A DNA stretch of 21,478 bases from Larix sibirica (GCA_004151065.3 NWUY0300042859.1:39976-61453), one strand, 5' to 3'; counted from the stretch's first letter, positions 1 to 9,900 are shown. The notes: a model not told the origin generated them from the letters alone. Program-made: numbers and translations.

Positions 1-121
1 AACAACTACATCAGAAACTCTATAAAAAGACAACAAATATCAGTTGGGATACTACAAGCTCCCTCTCACACAGAGAGAAGAGTCATAAGCAAAGACAGGT
101 TAGCATTTTGCTATTTTAATT

Positions 122-146
122 TACAAGATATTACAAATATCTTGTA
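122..146. repeat. Short inverted repeat (10-bp arms)
   Basis: The arms tacaagatat (122-131) and atatcttgta (137-146) are perfect reverse complements with a 5-nt spacer. The sequence could form a small hairpin. It is AT-rich and may have arisen by chance. Confidence 0.45.
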
Positions 147-163
147 GCATAGTTTTTTCAAAG

Positions 164-374
164 AAAAATTATCTGTTTACGGCCATTATTTTATAACGTA
201 AAGGTAATAAAAAAAAATTACAGCCATTATTTCATAACCTAAATGTAATATGAGCAAAAACTTGCGATTGAAAAATTATCTGTTTACAGCCATTATTTCA
301 TAACCTAAATGTAATCTGAGCAAAAACATTTTCATAACCTAAATGTAATCTGAGCAAAATATGTGATTGAAAAT
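164..374. repeat. Degenerate tandem repeat, about four units
   Basis: A unit of the form attatctgtttacagccat followed by tatttcataacctaaatgta recurs imperfectly. The core ataacctaaatgtaat (or a close variant) starts at 193, 234, 300 and 334, so spacing is uneven (41, 66 and 34 bp). Units 3 and 4 share the tail ctgagcaaaa, and units 2 and 4 share gattgaaaat-like ends. This looks like slippage or unequal exchange in noncoding DNA. No coding content is seen. Confidence 0.75.
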
Positions 375-584
375 ATCAATAGTAAAATAAAATTTAAGAA
401 AAAATTCATAGCCAAAACATAGTTTTAGCAGCGTTCCGAAGTCTTACCAATTTTGTTTAATTTTCCAACGCATACATTTTTTCAATTCCAACAATTTGAC
501 TTTAGTTTTAAAATATGTCCATTCATAAGCTTTACAAGTGGCATTTCACAGCTTTACACACTGCATTACTTATAACCTTTGAAT
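375..584. other. AT-rich spacer, nothing recognised
   Basis: I see no ORF, repeat or RNA gene that can be supported in this stretch. Confidence 0.4.
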
Positions 585-666
585 ATTGAAATAAGGGTTT
601 ACCAGGTTAGTGTTGTAGTAGGTGGATTGAAATAAGAGTTTACCAGGTTAGTGTTGTAGTAGGTGG
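585..666. repeat. 41-bp direct tandem duplication
   Basis: Two abutting 41-bp units (585-625 and 626-666) begin attgaaataag and end gtagtaggtgg. They differ at one base (g in unit 1, a in unit 2 in the phrase aagggttt/aagagttt). The near identity suggests a recent local duplication compared with the decayed elements elsewhere in the window. Confidence 0.9.
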
Positions 667-1161
667 ACTTCAATTTTTTTTAAAAATCAATAATGCAAAA
701 GCAATAGCATGCCCATGTCATCATGTTTGTATTATTGATGTTTGACCTCACAGCAAGTGTAGGATTTGACCCCTCCCATAATGGTAAGACAATAAAACTA
801 AACATTAATATACTTTATGTGCATTTCTATCTAAAATTACTTTTAGAAACCATTTTTTATTTTTTTAAGAAACATTTACTTTTCATCCAAGGTCATTTTT
901 ATTTCTAAATCTACTATTATTATTAGAGTGAAATTCTTAAAAATCTCGAGGGTTTCAATAGGAAATTTTACACAATGAATCAAAATTTGACATCTTATTT
1001 TGTATGTCAAGAAAAATTTATATGACGTTTTAATTTTAACATTATTTTTATTTGACATTTAAATCTTAATTTTACCTATTATAATAATAATTGTTTTTTT
1101 AAATAACATTTATAATAACTATATGAAACATTAAATTCTTATGTCTTACCTCATATAATAC
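667..1161. other. AT-rich region without a supported gene
   Basis: Only short AT-rich reading frames occur here, with low-complexity translations. No motif, RNA gene or repeat stands out. The last bases are the left flank of the retroposed unit that starts after the target-site duplication at 1162. Confidence 0.4.
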
Positions 1162-1179
1162 AAAAATATAGTTCAACAT
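1162..1179. repeat. Target-site duplication, left copy
   Basis: aaaaatatagttcaacat, identical to 2759-2776. The leading A residues of the right copy overlap the poly(A) tail, so the unambiguous part is the 13 bases tatagttcaacat. Confidence 0.85.
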
Positions 1180-1759
1180 TCTTAGATGTGGGTGTGGTGG
1201 ATGACCAAGTGGCCCATTAAGGAATCTACATGGAGACAACTGCTCGAAAAGGTGGCGAGTAAATGGGAAAGGCGATGCCGGACGTTGCATTGAAGAGTGG
1301 AGGCGGCGAGAAGTTAATGCATAGGAATAGAAGGTTGGTAAGTCTTATTACAATGGGATTTTGGTACCACACCAGAGGGGTGAAAAAGACAAGAAGTAGG
1401 CGAAAGGTTTACAGGGACGGCAAAACAAAATGATGATTCATTGGCACAGAAGGGGAGGTGTCCTGAGGAACGTGTGAAGGAAAGAAAGGGTAAGGAATGA
1501 TGAGAGAAGGAGTACTAATGGAAATAACGGGAAATGAAATTACGAATGCAGAAGAGTTAAAGGAAATAATGGGAGATTCTACGCCTTGTGGGAAATGGCC
1601 CGGACATTAAAGGTGACCATGGAAGCCAGCAGGATAAATAGCAAGTGGAGGAAATAAGAGGAGAAGCACGAGGTGAGAAGGAGAATAGAGGCTTTGTTAA
1701 GAAGACGTTATATAGAAATTGTGTTGGCTAAGGTAGTTAGCATGGCCCCCCAATAGAGG

Positions 1760-2215
1760 ATGAGAAGCAGGCGAAGAGGTAGAAGCAAAAGAAACCAGCG
1801 AGTTTTGGAAAATGAAGAGGAGAAATGGTACATGAAAGGTATTCCAGATTACATGAATGAACCTATATCTATAATGGAGGAAGAGGAAATGGAAAAAAGG
1901 ATGGAAGACCAGGAGGCATCGGTGGGGATAAACCCATACTGGATTATGCGAAGGATACTGGAAAAAATAATGTTGGAAAGGGAAATTTTTGGGGACTTGG
2001 TGCTACAGGTCCTCAATAATTCCAAAGAGGACTGGGGGCGTAAGATCATGGATATAGAAGGGGTCATGGGTCTGGAAAAGGCCTTGTATGCTCGTTGGGT
2101 GGAGCAAGAGGAACCACCTGTGATCGTTGCGGAGCGTTTAGCAGAAATGAATGAGGACCAACAAAAAGAACAATATGGAAACGAGACTATTGCTCACGAG
2201 ACTACAAAGATGTAG
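1760..2215 (+). CDS. Unrecognised 151-aa ORF inside the retroposed unit
   Basis: This reading frame begins with a basic stretch (MRSRRRGRSKRNQR), continues with a glutamate-rich segment (about residues 18-50), and has a more ordinary region near residues 55-120 containing DWGRKIMDIEGVMGLEKAL. It ends at a TAG just after HETTKM. No family, signal peptide or membrane segment is recognised. The composition follows from the strong purine bias of the + strand here, which favours Glu, Lys, Arg and Met codons and makes long stop-poor frames easier to get by chance. It lies wholly within the TSD-flanked unit, so it could be part of a LINE ORF1, a captured transcript or a chance ORF. The start codon is simply the first ATG of the frame. 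Confidence 0.25.
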   Translation: MRSRRRGRSKRNQRVLENEEEKWYMKGIPDYMNEPISIMEEEEMEKRMEDQEASVGINPYWIMRRILEKIMLEREIFGDLVLQVLNNSKEDWGRKIMDIEGVMGLEKALYARWVEQEEPPVIVAERLAEMNEDQQKEQYGNETIAHETTKM

Positions 2216-2758
2216 GAGGAAGCGGAGAATCGAGCAGCGGGGGAAGCATGCGGAACACTTGAGGAGGAAGCCCGGGAGGACACAGTGACATAATTACTCC
2301 CCTGAGTAATACCGAAACCCATCCAGTCTCATTTTTTGCAGAAGTGGAATGTCGACTTTTCTCAATTTTTCTTTGATAAGCCTCATTGCAAACACTAAAA
2401 AACTAAGAATTTGGGGTGCGGAAATAATGGGAAATTATAATACTGTAATACCAAGCGAGGGGTATGCTTGGGGGACTTAGATTGGTGTGTATTTTTTGAA
2501 AGATAGGCTATAATAGACTGTATGAGGCATAGATATATGTGGGGAAAAAATTCTATAGGGGGGAGGCGTTTTAGCTGGGGTGAAGTTCTCTGCTAAATTT
2601 TGGAATAATTGTGTAATATGAAAAGTTGTAATGGTGCAAAGCAGGGTAGTGGATATGAAGGGATTAGAATCATTTAGAGACCCGAGAAGGGTCATTTTGC
2701 AACTCTATGTACAAACAGTTTCAAACAGTAATATAATTTTTATCTCTTACTCATAAAA

Positions 2759-2776
2759 AAAAATATAGTTCAACAT
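2759..2776. repeat. Target-site duplication, right copy
   Basis: Exact match of the 18 bases at 1162-1179, lying directly after the poly(A) of the retroposed unit. Confidence 0.85.
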
Positions 2777-3377
2777 ACCATAATATAACTTTTTATCTTA
2801 ATACAAGTAAGAATTTTGCAACACGACAATGCTTTAAAACATGTTTTTAAAAAATTAGAACTTTATTGTTTTAATATATTTGTTGTATAATAATATTGTG
2901 TTGTAGGGAGAAAGATTCATGAGCATTTATGATCCAACATGAAGGGTGTACAATTATGATTGAACTACAACTAAGAAATTACAAAATTGGTTGATAAACA
3001 TCTTCAGTAAATTTACCTTTTTCTCCAACTCAACTTGATGAATTGTGAAATTTCAATCTCCACCTGTTACTTGATCTACAAAACATATAAATATAAAATC
3101 AAACAACTAAAATTCATTCAAAGATTTCAAAATAATATATATGAATTGTAGCAAAACTGGAGCAATTATTTAAAGTTAATGTGAGCTTGAATCCATGGGT
3201 GTTATAATTAGAAGCACATAAACATAATGATTAAACTAACACACACATAATGGCCATAAAAATAAAAAAAGCACTTCAAAATGATTGGTGAAATTAAAAT
3301 TCACACTTCATTAATGACATTTAATTTTATGAAGTGGTAGTTTTTTATGTGTAAAATTACTAATAACAACTATTTAC
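2777..3377. other. AT-rich intergenic DNA, nothing recognised
   Basis: No coding, RNA or repeat signal could be supported between the retroposed unit and the repeat at 3378. Confidence 0.4.
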
Positions 3378-3526
3378 ACAATTATTCTTCAGAAGTAAAG
3401 TACAATTCTTATATATTTGAATTTGGATGATTACTACCCTCATTACAATAAATATATAAATAGCAAGAAACAATTGTTCTTTAGAAGTACAATACAATTC
3501 TGGTTTATTTAAATTTGGATGACTAT
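3378..3526. repeat. Degenerate direct repeat, period 92 bp
   Basis: The segment starting acaattattcttcagaagta (3378) is repeated in altered form from 3470 (acaattgttctttagaagta). Both copies end with atttggatgattac/atttggatgactat. The copies are about 57 bp long and noncoding. Confidence 0.65.
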
Positions 3527-4279
3527 TAGACATTTTAGATAGAATTTAGAAAAAAATTGATTCAAACAAATTCTCTATCTAATAAAAGAAAATCAAGCTA
3601 CATAGTCGATAGAATTCCTGTGTCTTCCACACACAACATACACTTAACAGAAACTCCAGCGCAAATCTCAATGAGCAGAGATATTGTTACATTCCAACTA
3701 CCCTTGCTCATACTTAAATTGGGACTTTGGAAAGAGAAAATGAATATAACAGGATGGGTGGATTGGAGCTATGGATCTAGGGTTTTTAGAGTTTGGGGAT
3801 TTTCACAGGTTTTGGATGGGTAGGGTTTTCAGAGTTTGGGGATTTTCTCATCAGTCCTAATTGGTATGGAAGCCACTTGGAGTCTGCTAATCTTCCTGAT
3901 TAGCCTAGTACCAACCAAGTTTCTAAAAAAGTGGGAATTTTCTTTGTGCTTTCATACCTCTTAGGCTGAAAACCTCGTTTTTTGTTCTCCATGGCGGTCT
4001 GTGGTGTTCTTTTTTTACTTATGAAAACCATGTTTTCTCTTCTCCCTGGCATTTAGTGGTTTTTGTTTTGACTTATGGCTATTTTGTTTTCTTCCTTATG
4101 GCATATTTTGGATATTATCTGGATAGGACCCCACAGGGGTATTCCCATGAGATTCTGGCAGATAGACCCGGGGATTCACGTGGTGATTTTTGAAATTACA
4201 CTACACCTGTCGTTAGTGAAAAGACAAGTGGACCTGTCCCTTCCCCCCATACTGCATACGACCAAACCCTAATGTTCTG
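3527..4279 (+). other. Probable LINE 5' flank / 5' UTR, boundary not resolved
   Basis: Sequence character changes near 3740 from AT-rich to T/G-rich text with a short local repeat (agtttggggattttcaca at about 3790 and agtttggggattttctca at about 3834). The stretch directly precedes the LINE ORF1 remains. A 5' UTR is the likely role, but I found neither the exact 5' end of the LINE nor a target-site duplication. Confidence 0.35.
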
Positions 4280-5856
4280 GTGGACTATACAGGGCCTGCG
4301 GTTAAGTGTTCTGAAGTTGTTAGTCCTTCGCTGTGTTTTGGGGAGGGTAACCTAAAACCCTTAGCATGTTCACTTTCATCCGATCCCGCCTTCAGAGGAG
4401 TGAGGTTTAAGAGCTCTAGGTCACACATGTTTGTTTTGGGTGACAAAGCGAGATGTAGATGAAAGCTAAAACTGGAGATGTCAAGCAAGGTAAATATACC
4501 TCTGTTCTTAGTAAGGACGTGACATTTGATATGGTGCTCGGATTATCTAAATGCACTCTGTTGGGGAGGTTTGAATTTATCCTTCTTTCTAGATCATAAA
4601 TTATTGAATGGATGGGTAAATATTGGAAACCCATCATTCAATATACTCTGAGGGTAAACCTTTTGGTAAATGGTTGGTACAATTTCCATTTTCTCACTAA
4701 GGAGAGTTTGCGGCTGATAGAAATTCGTTTCTGTATTATTGGTGAAGACTCCTTAGTTTTCTCCATATGGAACTCTGCTTTTAATCCTTGGACTGAAAAA
4801 ATCATGAAGCGACACTTATGGGTCATTCTTCCTGGTTTTCCCCTGCAGTGTTGGTCATCTGGGGGTTTCATGTCTATTGCAAACTCGATTGGTTGTTTTA
4901 TCTTAGTAGAAGAATCTACCCTACATTCGGTGTATATAAGGGCTTTGAGAGTTCTTGTGGAAATGGAGACTTATCTAGGTTTACCAGAAGAAGTGGAGGT
5001 TATTCGGAACGCTCGGATTTTTACCCAAATACTAGATTATTGGTAGGTGCCTTTTAGGTGTTTCAGATGTCATAAAGTTGGTCATTTTCGGGATAATTGC
5101 CTTGAAAGTTATATGGAGCTGAAGGATGGGGATAGGCACTTCACATCTGATTCTGGTGATTCCAAAGATACCAATACAATCTTGGCACGGTCTATTCCCT
5201 TGGACCATTCTTTGGCGTTTGATTATCTGGGTAAGTTGAAATTTTCACTATCTGTTTTACTTAAATTCATGTCAAAAGATGAATTAGTTAATTTTCTACT
5301 TGATGGAGTTTGTGATAATACTGGTGCTCCCCACTCTCTTCCCGAGATTTCCCCTTTGTACAATATTTTGGTTGCTCCAGAGAATGGGACATTTACGGTG
5401 GGTTCTACCTTGGAAATTCTGGAAGAAACCGTCCCTCTTGTGTTAGACTCCTCTATTCCCATTACTGTTTTGTCGGACTCTTCCTCTACCGGAAGTAGAT
5501 GATAAGGGGGATTCTGTCTCTACGTCCATCTGTATTCGAGATTCATTTGCTAATCCAGGTAGATTTGGTGAGACTAAGGAGTGGGAAAAAATTCCTATCT
5601 TTTCAGGTAAGCTTGGGGATGAGGCTATCCTTCCCATATCCTCCATACAGGTGAAAAATGTTACCACTCGAAAAAAAAATGAAAGAATTGTGGTGTTAAG
5701 GGTTATAAATCTGGTATTTATGGGCTTAACCCTATCTTTGAAAATCCCAAACTCTCTGATATTACTTCTATTGGGAAAGTGCTTGATACTTCCCTTACAA
5801 ACGATTCCTTTCTTGGGGCCCTTAGAGCAGATGCGCCTCAGGTTAATTTTCCTTAA
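4280..5856 (+). pseudogene. LINE ORF1 pseudogene (DUF4283-like plus CCHC zinc knuckle)
   Basis: LINE ORF1 proteins bind element RNA and chaperone retrotransposition. The recognisable core runs in one frame from about 4459: KCTLLGRFE, then EWMGKYWKPII, HLWVILPGFPLQCWS and ALRVLVEMETYLGLPEEVEV, matching the plant DUF4283 pattern. It leads into the knuckle CFRCHKVGHFRDNC (5059-5100). The last stretch, beginning GVKGYKSGIYGLNPI at 5692, ends at TAA 5854-5856. Stops fall at 4597-4599, 5044-5046 (between LDYW and VPFRC) and 5500-5502. Frameshifts are inferred near 4455, near 5490 (the text then reads VDDKGDSVSTS in another frame) and at the A9 run near 5671-5680. The N-terminal piece 4280-4462 is in a different frame and is assigned only by position. 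The start codon is uncertain. Confidence 0.85.
5059..5100 (+). other. CCHC zinc knuckle of LINE ORF1
   Basis: The codons read C-FR-C-HKVG-H-FRDN-C, a perfect CX2CX4HX4C retroviral-type zinc knuckle. All four metal ligands are intact even though an in-frame TAG lies 13 bases upstream. In this family the knuckle binds single-stranded nucleic acid. Confidence 0.9.
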
Positions 5857-5858
5857 TG
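5854..5858 (+). other. TAATG overlap between ORF1 stop and ORF2 start
   Basis: The ORF1 frame ends at TAA 5854-5856 and the ATG that opens the endonuclease frame is 5856-5858, sharing one base. The ORF2 product starts MILLTLNIMGFGN, so the ATG is in the right place relative to the first endonuclease motif. Such an overlap would suit termination-reinitiation for ORF2 translation. Confidence 0.7.
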
Positions 5859-6560
5859 ATCTTATTAACCCTAAACATTATGGGTTTTGGCAATGTTCCC
5901 AAACAAACTGCCTTCAGAAGGATGATTGATGTAATCATGCCAAATATTATTCTTCTTCAAGAGACCATGATTCCCCCTTTACAAGCATGTGATATATTCC
6001 TTAAGATGTTTCCTTCCTGGAACTGTTGCGGTAGTGATGCAGAGGGTTTATCTAGGGGTTTGTTAGCTGCTTGGAACCCTCTCAAAGAACATTTTTCTTC
6101 TTTTCTGGTCGATGCGGGAATACTGTTGGAGGGGAAGTTAAAGGATTTGAATAGGGTAATTTGAATCCTAAATGTCTATGTCCCTTATAATCATAAACAA
6201 GTATTCTGGGAAAATTTATTTCAAAGCGGTTTTTTGAAAGTCCCCTCCCTAATACTTGCAGGTGACCTGAACCTTACTCTCTCCTCGTCGAAAATTTGGG
6301 GATCTGGTTGTAAGGAGGATCCCTCAACTGGATACTTTAGAGATTCCTTTGAAGCTGCAAACCTTATAGATGTCACTTCGACCATTCTTGTCCCTACTTG
6401 GAGTAATGGTAGGACGGGCATTAGTGGCATTGCTAAAATACTGGACTGTTTCTTAATTGTTGAAGATATCAATAGACATTACGGGAAATACAGAAGTTGG
6501 TTAGTTTCTTCAGGATTATCGGATGATTCATAAACCAGTGATTTTAGAGATTGATTTGAA
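5856..6560 (+). other. APE-like endonuclease domain of LINE ORF2 (broken)
   Basis: Motifs of the exonuclease-endonuclease-phosphatase fold are in order: TLNIMGFGN with the metal-site Asn at 5874-5876; ILLQET with the catalytic Glu at 5961-5963; LNVYVPYNHK just after a TGA at 6162-6164; GDLNLTL with Asp 6264-6266 and Asn 6270-6272; then KILDCFLI. The final SDH motif is split by about four extra bases at 6521-6528: SDD in one frame, HKPVILEI in the next. This domain nicks the T-rich target strand in TPRT. Confidence 0.9.
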
Positions 6561-7129
6561 TGTTCCAAAGGTAAGTTTCCCTTTCAAGTTCAACCATTCC
6601 TAGCTTCTTAATAAATATTTTTTCTCATTGGTTCAAGCGAAGTGGAAGGAATACTCAAAAAAAGATTTTAGTTCGGCTTCTCAAGCTCTATTATATAAAC
6701 TCAAACACCTCAAATTTGATGTTATTAAATGGGAAAAAGGAATTGAAAGATTTGAATCATGCTAATCTTTGTCAAATCGAGATGCAACTGAATGATATTG
6801 CTGAAAATGTGGATAATCTCTTTGATGTTGACACAAAAGACAAGAAGGTTTCCTTAGAAGCTATGAAACAAAAACTTCTTCTTCAACATGAAGAAACGTG
6901 GGGCTTAAAAAGTTGGGTGATTTGGATACAAAGCGGTGATAGGAACACAATTTTTTTTTCAGAATTATGTTAATATGAGGCAAAATATCAACTCAATTTG
7001 GGAATTAAGCGACCTTAAGGGAAGGGCATTGAAGGATACAAAATCCTTAGATATTGGAGAGGTGGATTTCTGTTTACGAACAAGATCAAAATGTGAACCT
7101 TCAGGAAAAGGTAAAAGTCATTGAAAAGT

Positions 7130-8300
7130 ATCCCCGAATCTTCTCAAAAGAACAAGGAGATTCTATTTTTCCTGAAGTTACTTTGGAGGAACTTAAGGCC
7201 GTTCTAAATCAGTTTGAGAAGGACAAATGTCCAGGCCCCGATGGCTGGACAGTTGAATTTTTCTTTCACTTTTTTAACTTGAATGGACAGGAGTTGCTCA
7301 GCACTGTGGAAGAGACTAGGTTGAAGGGTATTGTTCCTGAAAGGCTAAATTCCACTTTTGTCACTCTTATTCCTAAGAAGGATAATCCATAAAATTTTAA
7401 TGATTATAGACCAATATCGTTATGTAATATGATCTATAAATTGATCAAAAAGGTGATTTATAACAGAATCAAGACATTTCTAGAGTCAGGGCTTTCGAAA
7501 GAGCAATTCAATTTTCTATCGAATAGAAAGATTCTAGATGTCATTGGGGTTTCCCAAGAATGCATGCATTCAATTAAATAGAAGAATTTGAAAGCCATAA
7601 TATTAAAAATGGATCTTATTAAGGCTTATGACAAGGTGGATTGGACCTTTCTTCTCTTCATCTTATTACAATTTGGTTTGTCGGTAGGGGCTACAAACTG
7701 GATAATGGGATGTGTCGCAAGTGCAAATTATGCTATTCTGGTAAATCGTCACCCTTCATACTTCTTCAAAGGTGAAAGAGAGTTACGCCAAGGCTGTCCT
7801 TTATCCCCTTTACTATTCCTCGTGGTTATTGACGACTTAAGTTTGCTCCTAAACTCTGCAAAAGCTGAGAAGCGTATACATGGTATTTTTTTCTTCATCC
7901 CTTCATATTTCTGATCTGTTGTTTGTGGATGACATCCTTTTATTTGGCATATTTTTGGCACAGGATTGGTGAGTTCTATCGGAGATTATAAATATGTTTT
8001 GTTCAGCTTCGGGTATGAAAGTTAGTCCAGAAAATTATACCTTATTGTACAGTACCGAGGTGGAACTAGATTCGGATCTGCGGCATCAGATTGAGTCTCT
8101 TTTCCCTTTTCATTGGAAAAATTTGCAGGAAGGTGTGAAGTACTCGGGTTTTGTACTTAAACCAAACAACTACAAAAATGACGACTTGTTGTAGCTTATC
8201 CAGAGAATTGAGAAAAGAATTAACATTTGGGCTTATAGGTTTTTATCTTTAGGTGGAAGATTTGTTTTGATAAACTTAGTCTTGCAAAGTATTCCAGTTT
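7130..8300 (+). other. Reverse transcriptase domain of LINE ORF2 (broken)
   Basis: The family motifs appear in order: KDKCPGPDGWTVEFF near 7219, TFVTLIPKK near 7354, DYRPISLCNMIYKL at 7402, KMDLIKAYDKVDW with the motif A Asp at 7612-7614, RQGCPLSPLLF from 7786, and the catalytic box FVDD at 7922-7933, followed by FCSASGMKVS and the YSGFVLKP region. Both active-site aspartate clusters survive at sequence level. The FVDD box lies in a different frame from motif A because of a shift in the T-rich run near 7884-7905. Stops at 7390, 7579, 7970 and 8192 interrupt it. Confidence 0.95.
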
Positions 8301-9028
8301 ACTGGATGTCTTTGGCTATGGTTCCCAAGGCTATTTTGGAAGCTATCTGGAAAAATATTTTTCAGTTTTTGTGGGAAGGTAACTTGAATCATTCAAAATT
8401 ACACTTAGCAGCTTGGAAAAAGTTAGCGTTCCCTAAGAAGTATGGCGAATGGGGGTTGAAGCATATTTTCTGGTTTGAAGAATATTTGGGAGCCAAAACA
8501 TTGTGGAGAGATATTTTCGGTGATAGTTTATGGACTGATGTGTTAAAAAAGAAATACTTAAAATATCTCCCCTCTCTGTGGATCCGGAATACACCTCCTC
8601 TCAGTTCGTCTGCATCAATTATTTGGAAAGGTATCTATAGGAAATTTCCCACTTTGAAAAAATGGTTGAGTTGGAACATTGGGTGGGGCATTTGGGAATA
8701 TATTAGAATTGATCCGATTATTGGGCTGAAAGAGGATTATCAGCTTTCTTCAAATTTGATCGAAACTTTACACTAAAAAAACATTGATGTTCTAGCACAT
8801 GTTTACAATTATGATGTTGAGGATAGTCCTGTTTCGGTTTGGCTAAACGTTGGTGATCTCGGTCTCATGATTTGTGAGGCCGATGAATGGAAAAGGTATA
8901 TAACTATTCTTTCTGCAACTGGAATTCGTTTGACAAAGAAGTTAGATATCTTAGTTTTGTATTGGGGATATTCTAATGGTAATATCTCGGCTAAACTTGC
9001 ATATGATTAGGTAGTTTCTGAGAATGTT

Positions 9029-9260
9029 GAAGCATTTCCAAATTGGTGGTCCTCAAATCTATGGAGATGGAATTTACCCTAAAAAATAAGTTGTTTTATA
9101 TGGATCTGCCTGGAAAATAAAATCCTTACCTGGGACAACTTATTAAGGAGAGGTTTTATCGGACTAGGAGTATGCTTTCTTTGCTTACAAAATTCAGAAT
9201 TTGTGTCTCATAAGTTTGTAAATTGCTCCTTTATGATTTGTGTTTAGAACATATGCCAAG
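9029..9260 (+). other. zf-RVT zinc-binding segment of LINE ORF2 (broken)
   Basis: The translation NLWRWNLP, stop, KISCFIWICLENKILTWDNL, LRRGFIG, LGVCFLCLQNSEFVSHKF, VNCSF matches the plant zf-RVT pattern (WK..P.K...F.W....IL..DNL..RG......C..C....E...H.F..C). The Cys, His and Cys ligands are present in order. Stops at 9080 and 9245 interrupt it. Confidence 0.85.
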
Positions 9261-9529
9261 AAATTCTAAGTTTCAATGCGATATGGAATCGAGTGAATCT
9301 CCAAGAGAGTATGAAAACTTGGTTCTTTAGCAAGCCCAGATATCCTAAAATTCCATTATTTGTTATACGGGAAGTATGGAAAAACAAAAACCGTTATTTC
9401 TTCGACAAGAAATTGCTTTCATATTCTTGGGTGGCATACAAGGCAATTGCTATGTTTAAGGAATATAAATCTAAGAAGAAAAAATAAAATTCCAGAACTC
9501 TTCGTCACCCTTCTTTCGACCGAAATTGC

Positions 9530-9900
9530 TTAGTGGGCTTCTTCGATGGTGCCCAAAAAGATTGTTTATGCGGTGTAGGTATGGTTCTATATATTAAAAG
9601 GGGATATTCCATCATAATTAAGATGTGTGCTAGATCTGTAACAAATACCCAAGCTGAATTGCTTGCTTTATGGGGTTTACTTTGGAATTCCAGAAAGAAA
9701 GGCGTGCAATTTTTACAGGTAGTGGGAGATTCTTTGGTGGTAATAAAATGGATTTCTGGAAAATCAAATCTAAATGTGCTTCATCTAACACATTGGATGA
9801 ACATAATAATGGCCTTAAAGGAAGACTTCACACATATCTCCTTTTCACATATCTACAGGGAATTCAACCATGGTGTTGATCTCCTATATAAGGAAGCTGT
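9530..9900 (+). other. C-terminal RNase H domain of LINE ORF2
   Basis: RVT_3-type RNase H, which would remove RNA from the RNA-DNA hybrid. All four acidic residues are present in one uninterrupted frame: Asp of GFFDGA at 9545-9547, Glu of TQAELLAL at 9656-9658, Asp of VVGDSLVV at 9728-9730 and Asp of HGVDLLY at 9878-9880. The conserved YREFN motif precedes the last. The upstream stop at 9485-9487 (after YKSKKKK) separates it from the rest of ORF2. The open frame 9533-9982 has 149 codons. Confidence 0.92.

Larger units (their letters stand above)
1162..2776 (+). mobile_element. Retroposed unit (non-autonomous LINE-like or processed retrosequence) with 18-bp TSD
   Basis: The exact 18-bp word aaaaatatagttcaacat occurs at 1162-1179 and again at 2759-2776. 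The intervening 1.58 kb (1180-2758) ends in an A run that merges with the second copy, after the AT-rich tail tttttatctcttactcat. A long exact target-site duplication with a 3' poly(A) is the signature of target-primed reverse transcription by L1-type machinery. The top-strand boundary c/aaaaa corresponds to a bottom-strand nick after TTTTT, close to the L1 consensus TTTT/AA. No endonuclease or reverse transcriptase is visible inside, so the unit was probably moved in trans. About 1240-2290 is strongly purine-rich on the + strand, unlike the flanks. It may be a non-autonomous LINE derivative, a LINE 5' region joined to a LINE 3' end, or a processed transcript. Confidence 0.8.

Noticed and set aside
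723-1290. Short ORFs on both strands before the retroposed unit
   Set aside because: AT-rich, low-complexity translations with no motif; one crosses the TSD boundary on the minus strand.
1849-2067. Minus-strand ORF opposite the 151-codon frame
   Set aside because: Serine/isoleucine-rich shadow of the purine-rich + strand; no independent support.
4075-4272. 65-codon ORF upstream of the LINE
   Set aside because: Hydrophobic translation with no match to LINE ORF1. It fits a T/G-rich 5' UTR better than a gene.
5651-5929. 92-codon ORF across the ORF1/ORF2 junction
   Set aside because: From about 5690 it is out of frame with the real ORF1 tail (GVKGYKSGIYG in another frame) and then with ORF2. 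Only its first part is ORF1 sequence.
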